In this document: piece by piece, positions 59,242 through 64,000 of the stretch
Layout: each line of letters begins with the position of its first letter
Numbering within the stretch: position 1 is the first letter of the stretch
Source: Paenimyroides tangerinum
GTDB lineage: Bacteria > Bacteroidota > Bacteroidia > Flavobacteriales > Flavobacteriaceae
DNA: 64,000 nt
Direction: 5' to 3'
Assembly: GCF_003865405.1 (NCBI RefSeq)
Contig: NZ_RQVQ01000009.1
Span: forward strand, 35,978-99,977
The notes under the pieces: generated by a model
What the model was told of the DNA's origin: nothing
Databases searched by the model: none
What the model saw: only the letters and a program-made list of their open reading frames with translations
Made by a program: the position numbers and the translations under genes

Positions 59242-61599
59242 ATGAACAAAATATATATAATAGCCTCATTTTTATTTACATTCCAATGTTTTTCTCAGAC
59301 AGGAAATATAAAAGGAAGTGTTTTTTCAGATAAAAACGTTTTAGGAAATGCTCAGATTGTTATTCAAAACACAGATCTGGAAACATTCTCAAATACAAAC
59401 GGTTTTTATGAAATCCAAAACCTTCCAATCGGTCAACAAACAATTCAAGTATCTTATATTGGATTTCAAACTCAAACTCAAACCGTTGAAATCATTGATG
59501 GAGAAACTATTGAATTAAATTTTGAATTACTTGATGATTTTCTAGGGTTGGAAGAAATGGTAATTACCTCAACTCGTAAACAAGTCCCAGTTTATAAAGC
59601 TCCAGTTGTAGTGAGTCGAATCAATTCGAAAACGTTCGAGACTACACAATCGTTAGCTTTGTCAGAAAGTTTGAATTTTAGTCCAGGTTTGCGAATGGAA
59701 ACCAATTGTCAAAATTGTGGTTTTACTCAAGTTCGAATGAATGGTTTAGAAGGACCTTACACGCAAATTTTGATCAATAGTCGTCCCATTTTCTCTGCTT
59801 TAATGGGAGTTTACGGTTTGGATATGTTACCAACCAATATGATTGATCGCGTTGAAGTTGTCCGTGGCGGTGGTTCAGCCTTATACGGTGGAAGTGCGAT
59901 TGCAGGAACTATTAATATCTTGACTAAAGATCCTATCAAAAATTCCTTTTCTATCGGGTCAAATATGGCTTTTACTGACTATAAAGTTCCAGATCGTACC
60001 ATAAATATAAACGGAAGTGTGGTAAGTGATGATCTAAATAAAGGATTGAGTTTTTATGCTTACAATCGTGACAGAAAACCTTGGGATGCCAATGGAGATG
60101 GTTTTTCAGAACAAACATTATTAAAAAATACAACTTTCGGATTCGATGCTTTTTGGCAAACTTCAGATTTGAGCAAATTGAAATTAAATGTTTTTAATAT
60201 CAATGAATTCCGTCGCGGCGGAAATAAATTTGAGCTTCCTGCACATCAAACGGATATTACAGAACAATTAGACCATAAAATTTTGGGTGGTGCCCTTTCG
60301 TTCGAACAATCTTCATCGGATTTAAAGCATAAATTTTCTGTTTTCACATCTGCACAAACTGTAAATAGAGATAGTTACTATGGAGGCGGTGGTCGTATTT
60401 TAGAATCTGGCGATCAACTTACCGATGCTGATATTATGGCAATCAATGCTTATGGAAATTCTAATGATATTGCAATTGTTGCTGGTGGAAATTACAATTA
60501 CGAATTCAATGAAAAATACAATGTTTTGGCAGGAATCGATTATAATTTTAATCAAGTGGAAGATATAATGCCAGGTTACAACCGTTCTATAGATCAGAAA
60601 GTTGGAACATTAGGCTTTTACGGACAACTTGAAATGAAACCAATAGATAATTTTACGTTTTTAGTTGGTGCTCGTTATGATCATGTTAAAATTGATGGAT
60701 TGTATGATTTTGATGTTGAAAAATCCGTAGATAGAAAAGATTTAAACGCTTTTGTACCTCGAATTACTGCTATGTATGAAATTACAGATTATTTAAAAGC
60801 TCGAGCTTCGTATTCTCAAGGATATCGCGCACCTCAAGCTTTCAATGAAGATTTACATATTGAAACAGTTGGTGGAGCAGCTTCCTTTACTGTACTTTCA
60901 CCTGATTTAAAAACAGAAAAATCGAATAGTATAAATGCATCTTTAAATTTTTCTAAGAATATTGGTAGCGTACAATCGAATATTGTAATTGAAGGATTTA
61001 CTACGAAATTAAATGACGTTTTTATTACGGCTGATGCAAAAGAATTACCTAGTGGTGTTTCGGTCTTAACTAAAAGAAACGGTTCGGGTGCTCGTGTAAT
61101 GGGTTTAAATTTAGAAGCGAGTTTTGCTTTAAATAGAAAATGGAATCTTCAATTAGGAGGGACTGTTCAAAATGCTAAATATGATGAAGCCGAAGAAATT
61201 TGGAAATCAGAAGATGGAACAGAGGTTGTGGTAACTAAAAATATGTTGCGTACTCCAAATGTTTACGGATATTACACGCTAAGTTACAATCCAATAAAAC
61301 CTTTGACTTTATCAATGTCTGGAGTTTATACAGGAAAGATGGATGTGATGCATTTAGTAGATCCAGAAACAGAACGAACGGTAATCAAACGGGTTCCTGA
61401 TTTCTTTGAAAATAATATTAAAGTAGCTTACGATTTCGATTTCAAAGACAATTGCATTCAGGTTTATACCGGAATTCAAAATATGTTCAATGCCTATCAA
61501 AAGGATTTTGATCGTGGAGCTTTACGTGATGCAGGTTACATTTACGGACCAACACGTCCGCAAACGTTTTTCTTTGGCGCAAAATATACGTTGAATTAA
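59242..61599 (+). CDS. TonB-dependent receptor
   Basis: A 785-residue outer-membrane receptor. Signal peptide to about CFSQ (19), CarboxypepD_reg-like domain (21-98), plug (about 115-235; VEVVRGGGSALYGGSAIAGTI is the plug consensus, split here), then the barrel, ending in FFFGAKYTLN. The plug carries METNCQNCGF with Cys156 and Cys159 as a CxxC pair. The substrate is unknown (metal or cofactor carriers are typical). A thioredoxin-like gene starts 11 bp after the stop and is probably co-transcribed. Confidence 0.92.
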   Translation: MNKIYIIASFLFTFQCFSQTGNIKGSVFSDKNVLGNAQIVIQNTDLETFSNTNGFYEIQNLPIGQQTIQVSYIGFQTQTQTVEIIDGETIELNFELLDDFLGLEEMVITSTRKQVPVYKAPVVVSRINSKTFETTQSLALSESLNFSPGLRMETNCQNCGFTQVRMNGLEGPYTQILINSRPIFSALMGVYGLDMLPTNMIDRVEVVRGGGSALYGGSAIAGTINILTKDPIKNSFSIGSNMAFTDYKVPDRTININGSVVSDDLNKGLSFYAYNRDRKPWDANGDGFSEQTLLKNTTFGFDAFWQTSDLSKLKLNVFNINEFRRGGNKFELPAHQTDITEQLDHKILGGALSFEQSSSDLKHKFSVFTSAQTVNRDSYYGGGGRILESGDQLTDADIMAINAYGNSNDIAIVAGGNYNYEFNEKYNVLAGIDYNFNQVEDIMPGYNRSIDQKVGTLGFYGQLEMKPIDNFTFLVGARYDHVKIDGLYDFDVEKSVDRKDLNAFVPRITAMYEITDYLKARASYSQGYRAPQAFNEDLHIETVGGAASFTVLSPDLKTEKSNSINASLNFSKNIGSVQSNIVIEGFTTKLNDVFITADAKELPSGVSVLTKRNGSGARVMGLNLEASFALNRKWNLQLGGTVQNAKYDEAEEIWKSEDGTEVVVTKNMLRTPNVYGYYTLSYNPIKPLTLSMSGVYTGKMDVMHLVDPETERTVIKRVPDFFENNIKVAYDFDFKDNCIQVYTGIQNMFNAYQKDFDRGALRDAGYIYGPTRPQTFFFGAKYTLN

Positions 61600-61610
61600 A
61601 AACCAAACAA

Positions 61611-62072
61611 ATGTTTTTAAAGCAGAAAATACTCTTGGTTATTTTTAGTTTTTGGATGAGCTTCGGATTCAGTCAAGTCAAAGTAAATGCGATTAGTGAA
61701 ATAGATTCCTTGCTGAGAATACAACCAAAACCGATTTTAATTTTATTATCGACAGATTGGTGTTCCTATTGTAAAGTACAGAAAAAATTGGTGCAAAAAA
61801 GTGAGGGATTCAAAATAAAAGCATCTAACTTTTATTATGTCGAATTTGATGCAGAAAGTACAGATGATATTATTTTTAACGGTAAAATGATTAAGACTTC
61901 AAGTAAGAAAAACCGTAAACAAACCCACGAACTTACTTTTTATTTATTAGGAAACAGCAAACCGATTTATCCAACGTGGTTACTTCTCGATTCTGGATAT
62001 AACGTACTATTTAAACACCAAGGATTCTTAAAACCTAAGTTTTTGGATGAGTTGGTTGAAAAGATTTATTGA
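61611..62072 (+). CDS. Exported thioredoxin-like protein
   Basis: A 153-residue protein with a signal peptide (MFLKQKILLVIFSFWMSFGF) and a thioredoxin fold: ILILLSTDWCSYCKVQKKL with active-site pair Cys51-x-x-Cys54, FYYVEFDAES, and a cis-Pro-like YPTWLLLDS region. It should be periplasmic and reduce or isomerise disulfides. Being downstream of a receptor with a CxxC pair in its plug, it may act on that receptor; this is inference. A partial duplicate lies at 62617-62715. Confidence 0.87.
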   Translation: MFLKQKILLVIFSFWMSFGFSQVKVNAISEIDSLLRIQPKPILILLSTDWCSYCKVQKKLVQKSEGFKIKASNFYYVEFDAESTDDIIFNGKMIKTSSKKNRKQTHELTFYLLGNSKPIYPTWLLLDSGYNVLFKHQGFLKPKFLDELVEKIY

Positions 62073-62083
62073 GTATAAAAAAA

Positions 62084-62114
62084 ATAACTAATCAGAAGTA
62101 TTTTTGATTAGTCA
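62084..62114 (-). terminator. Terminator of the CDGSH gene (possibly bidirectional)
   Basis: ACTAATCA / TGATTAGT stem (62087-62094 with 62105-62112). On the minus strand it is followed by a run of T. It also follows the thioredoxin-like stop on the plus strand. Confidence 0.6.
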
Positions 62115-62174
62115 TTTTAATTTGAAAGTTATTGTTTTTTAAATGTAGCTGATGTAAATAGCTCATTAATGCGA

Positions 62175-62399
62175 TTAAACTTTTTTTGGAGGAAGATCAA
62201 ACGCTATCGCTTCATGCTCAAAATGTCCTTTGTGAGCACCGTCACAGAATGGTTTGTTTTTAGACAAACCGCAACGACAAATCGAAAGCACCGTTCTTTC
62301 TTGTAAGCCATATACATTTCCTGCTTTATCTACGATTTCGAAATCTCCTTCTATTTTTACTGATCCATTATCATTAATGGTAAGTTTTGTTTTTGACAT
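62175..62399 (-). CDS. CDGSH iron-sulfur domain protein
   Basis: A 74-residue protein. The motif CRCGLSKNKPFCDGAH (C-x-C-x8-C-D-G-x-H) holds a [2Fe-2S] cluster with three Cys and one His ligand. The ATG at 62399 is the start (SKTKLTINDNG); a TTG further up overlaps the -7 box. Such proteins take part in redox or Fe-S transfer in the cytosol. It is transcribed leftwards, between the thioredoxin-like gene and its decayed copy. Confidence 0.9.
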   Translation of the reverse strand: MSKTKLTINDNGSVKIEGDFEIVDKAGNVYGLQERTVLSICRCGLSKNKPFCDGAHKGHFEHEAIAFDLPPKKV

Positions 62400-62426
62400 A
62401 GTTTTATCTATAAATAGGTTTAAATA

Positions 62427-62434
62427 CAAAACTA
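62427..62434 (-). promoter_or_regulatory. -7 promoter element of the CDGSH gene
   Basis: CAAAACTA, i.e. TAGTTTTG on the minus strand. A transcript would start about 20 bases before the ATG at 62399. Confidence 0.45.
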
Positions 62435-62616
62435 GACATAAAGTTGAATTTTTTTATGGTCTTATCCAATTTAGAAACATTCCTTTTAATATGTTTAAAT
62501 TGAAATTATCTTCCATTAATTGTGAACAAATCTTATTGCGCTTTGATTTGTAATTATTTAAAATAATTAATTCAGTATCTAATATAACACAATTTACAGT
62601 CGAAGTAAAACAATAA

Positions 62617-62715
62617 TCTTTATATATTTTTTTAGATTCTGATTATAATCAAATATTTAATCATCAAGGATTTTTAAAGCCAAAGTTTTTGGATGAATTG
62701 GTTGAAAAGATTTAA
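62617..62715 (+). pseudogene. 3' remnant of a second thioredoxin-like gene
   Basis: Codons DSDYNQIFNHQGFLKPKFLD..., ending ELVEKI and a stop, match the last residues of the gene at 61611-62072 (DSGYNVLFKHQGFLKPKFLD...). Homology fades upstream of about 62617, where a stop occurs in the same frame. The CxxC active site is gone, so it is a dead fragment. Confidence 0.75.
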
Positions 62716-62718
62716 AAT

Positions 62719-62749
62719 ATAAAACCTCGTAGCGATATGAGGTTTTTTT
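62719..62749 (+). terminator. Terminator after the thioredoxin-like remnant
   Basis: AAAACCTC / GAGGTTTT (62721-62728 with 62739-62746), T-run. It may have belonged to the former gene. Confidence 0.65.
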
Positions 62750-62770
62750 GTGAGGTAAATTTTAGGCATA

Positions 62771-62840
62771 AAAAAGCCCCACAGATAGGCGAGGCACTAA
62801 ATGTTTTCACAACGGAATAATCCTTATTGTGAATTCCTTT
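62771..62840 (-). ncRNA. tracrRNA of the type II-C CRISPR-Cas locus
   Basis: Transcribed away from cas9. The RNA starts near 62840 (box at 62846-62853), giving an anti-repeat CGAAAGGAATTCACAA (62841-62826). It continues through a hairpin region (62808-62831, CACAA..TTGTG with inner GGA..TCC), a single-stranded stretch AAAACATTTAGT, and a terminal hairpin GCCTC / GGGGC (62776-62795) followed by six T. The AATAAGGATTATTCCGTTGT core resembles tracrRNAs of Bacteroidota II-C systems. No array is in the window, so pairing with a repeat is untested. Confidence 0.75.
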
Positions 62841-62845
62841 CGATT

Positions 62846-62853
62846 CAAATATA
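62846..62853 (-). promoter_or_regulatory. -7 promoter element of the tracrRNA
   Basis: CAAATATA, i.e. TATATTTG on the minus strand, 5-7 bases before the predicted 5' end. Confidence 0.5.
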
Positions 62854-62927
62854 ATTAAAATATTTTATAAATGAATATTTTATATTAAAAATATACTTAT
62901 TTTTAAATAAAATAACCAAAAAAACAA

Positions 62928-64000
62928 ATGAAAAAAATATTAGGACTTGATTTAGGAACCAATTCGATTGGTTGGGCTTTAATAGAACAAAATTTTGAGA
63001 ACAAAGAAGGAAATATCATTGGGGTAGGAAGTAGAATAATTCCGATGACTCAAGATGTGATTGGAGAATTTGGAAGAGGAAATTCTATATCTCAAACCGC
63101 TGAGCGAACAAGTTATCGAGGTGTTCGACGATTACGTGAACGTCATTTGTTACGTAGAGAAAGACTACATCGTGTTTTGAATATTCTTGGTTTTTTACCA
63201 GAACATTATGCTAACCAAATTGATTTCCAGAAAAGGTTAGGGAAGTTTTTTCCAGAATCAGAGCCAAAAATAGTTTATCATAATAATGAATTTCTTTTTA
63301 AAAATTCATTTAATGAAATGATTGAAAATTTTAAAAAATCACAACCTGATTTTCTCAAAGATAAGAATGGTAAAGAATGCTTAGTCCCTTATGATTGGAC
63401 AATTTATTATTTACGTAAGAAAGCATTAACACAAAAGATTGATAAAGGAGAGTTAGCTTGGATTATTTTAAATTTTAATCAGAAGAGAGGTTATTATCAA
63501 CTTAGAGGTGAAGAGGAAGAAGAAAATTTAAATAAATTGGTGGAGTTTCACTCTTTAAGAATTGTGGATGTAATCGCTGATGAGGAAGCAAATAAAAAAG
63601 GAGAAACTTGGTATTCTTTACATTTAGAAAATGGATGGATTTACAGAAGATCAAGTAAAATATCATTAGCTGACTGGAAAGATAAAATTCGTGATTTTAT
63701 AGTAACAACAGATATCAATGATGATGGTTCTGAAAAACTAGATAAAGACGGAAATGTAAAACGTAGTTTTAGAGCACCAGGTGCTGATGATTGGACTTTG
63801 TTGAAGAAAAAAACAGAACAAGAAATAGATAATTCAAATAAAACAGTTGGCACCTATATATACGAGCATCTATTACTTGATCCTAAGCAGAAAATAAAGG
63901 GTAAATTAGTTCGTACTATCGAACGCAAGTTTTATAAACAAGAATTAGAACAAATTTTAAAGAAGCAATCGGAGTTTCATTCAGAATTAATGGATGGAAA
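62928..64000 (+). CDS. cas9: Cas9, type II-C (N-terminal part, cut by window edge)
   Basis: An open frame of 357 codons runs to the window end. The RuvC-I motif ILGLDLGTNSIGWAL (4-18, catalytic Asp8) is followed by the Arg-rich bridge helix ERTSYRGVRRLRERHLLRR (59-77) and the start of the recognition lobe (LNFNQKRGYYQLRGE). The RuvC-II, HNH and RuvC-III motifs and PAM-interacting domain lie outside. The sequence belongs to the large II-C Cas9 group of flavobacteria. The ATG is preceded by an A-rich leader. cas1 and cas2 should follow outside the window. Confidence 0.95.
   Translation, partial: MKKILGLDLGTNSIGWALIEQNFENKEGNIIGVGSRIIPMTQDVIGEFGRGNSISQTAERTSYRGVRRLRERHLLRRERLHRVLNILGFLPEHYANQIDFQKRLGKFFPESEPKIVYHNNEFLFKNSFNEMIENFKKSQPDFLKDKNGKECLVPYDWTIYYLRKKALTQKIDKGELAWIILNFNQKRGYYQLRGEEEEENLNKLVEFHSLRIVDVIADEEANKKGETWYSLHLENGWIYRRSSKISLADWKDKIRDFIVTTDINDDGSEKLDKDGNVKRSFRAPGADDWTLLKKKTEQEIDNSNKTVGTYIYEHLLLDPKQKIKGKLVRTIERKFYKQELEQILKKQSEFHSELMDG

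Noticed and set aside
62254..62553. A 99-codon frame antisense to the CDGSH gene
   Set aside because: It runs over the strongly supported CDGSH motif on the other strand and has no recognisable domain.

Overview
The window comes from an AT-rich (roughly one-third GC by eye) member of the Bacteroidota, most probably a Flavobacteriaceae close to Flavobacterium. The evidence is the type IX secretion (T9SS) plug protein and a T9SS C-terminal sorting domain, GLPGLI-family proteins beside TonB-linked outer-membrane barrels, a mevalonate pathway, an ApaG-PruA neighbourhood, and many upstream regions carrying the Bacteroidota -7 box TAnnTTTG, several with a TTG 17-23 bp before it. The genus cannot be fixed from the sequence alone.

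Layout. 1-973: two tandem paralogous lipoprotein genes (the first runs off the left edge). 1083-6137: isoprenoid block (mvaD, a small Cys-rich protein, a mevalonate-kinase-like GHMP kinase, a UbiA prenyltransferase), then an RluB-type pseudouridine synthase. 6135-6728: ParDE toxin-antitoxin pair with its own promoter and palindromic operator. 6798-11623: M3 peptidase, pirin, Crp-like regulator and purT. 11860-24698: GNAT enzyme, two convergent L,D-transpeptidases, gpmI, a T9SS cargo protein, CoA-transferase, map, methyltransferase, T9SS plug, apaG, pruA. 24714-29847: two sister lipoproteins (one with a heavy-metal domain) created by a small tandem duplication, an M16 peptidase pair, rplU-rpmA. 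29912-35333: a duplicated 'small exported protein - GLPGLI - TonB-linked barrel' unit in which one barrel gene has shrunk to a 13-codon stub. 35547-36641: MsrA-MsrB fusion. 37030-39761: an accessory, defence-like island with an Abi/HEPN protein, a candidate small RNA, and a HipA-like kinase translationally coupled to a partner. 39799-49514: dGTPase, AAA ATPase, MFS exporter, sucA-odhB, small outer-membrane proteins, polyprenyl synthase. 49599-55910: TetR-controlled RND efflux operon. 56326-59169: lipoprotein, LolC/E-like permease starting at TTG, rbfA, methylmalonyl-CoA epimerase, two CAU-anticodon tRNAs. 59242-62072: TonB receptor plus exported thioredoxin-like protein. 62175-64000: CDGSH protein, a decayed duplicate of the thioredoxin-like gene, and the left end of a type II-C CRISPR-Cas locus: a divergent tracrRNA and the first 357 codons of cas9.

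Most genes are housekeeping or envelope functions. The accessory signals are the Abi/sRNA/HipA-like island, the GLPGLI duplication with fast-diverging exported proteins, and the cas9-tracrRNA edge. No insertion sequence, integrase, rRNA or CRISPR array was seen. Promoter, operator and terminator calls were made by eye; single-base errors in short-site coordinates are possible.
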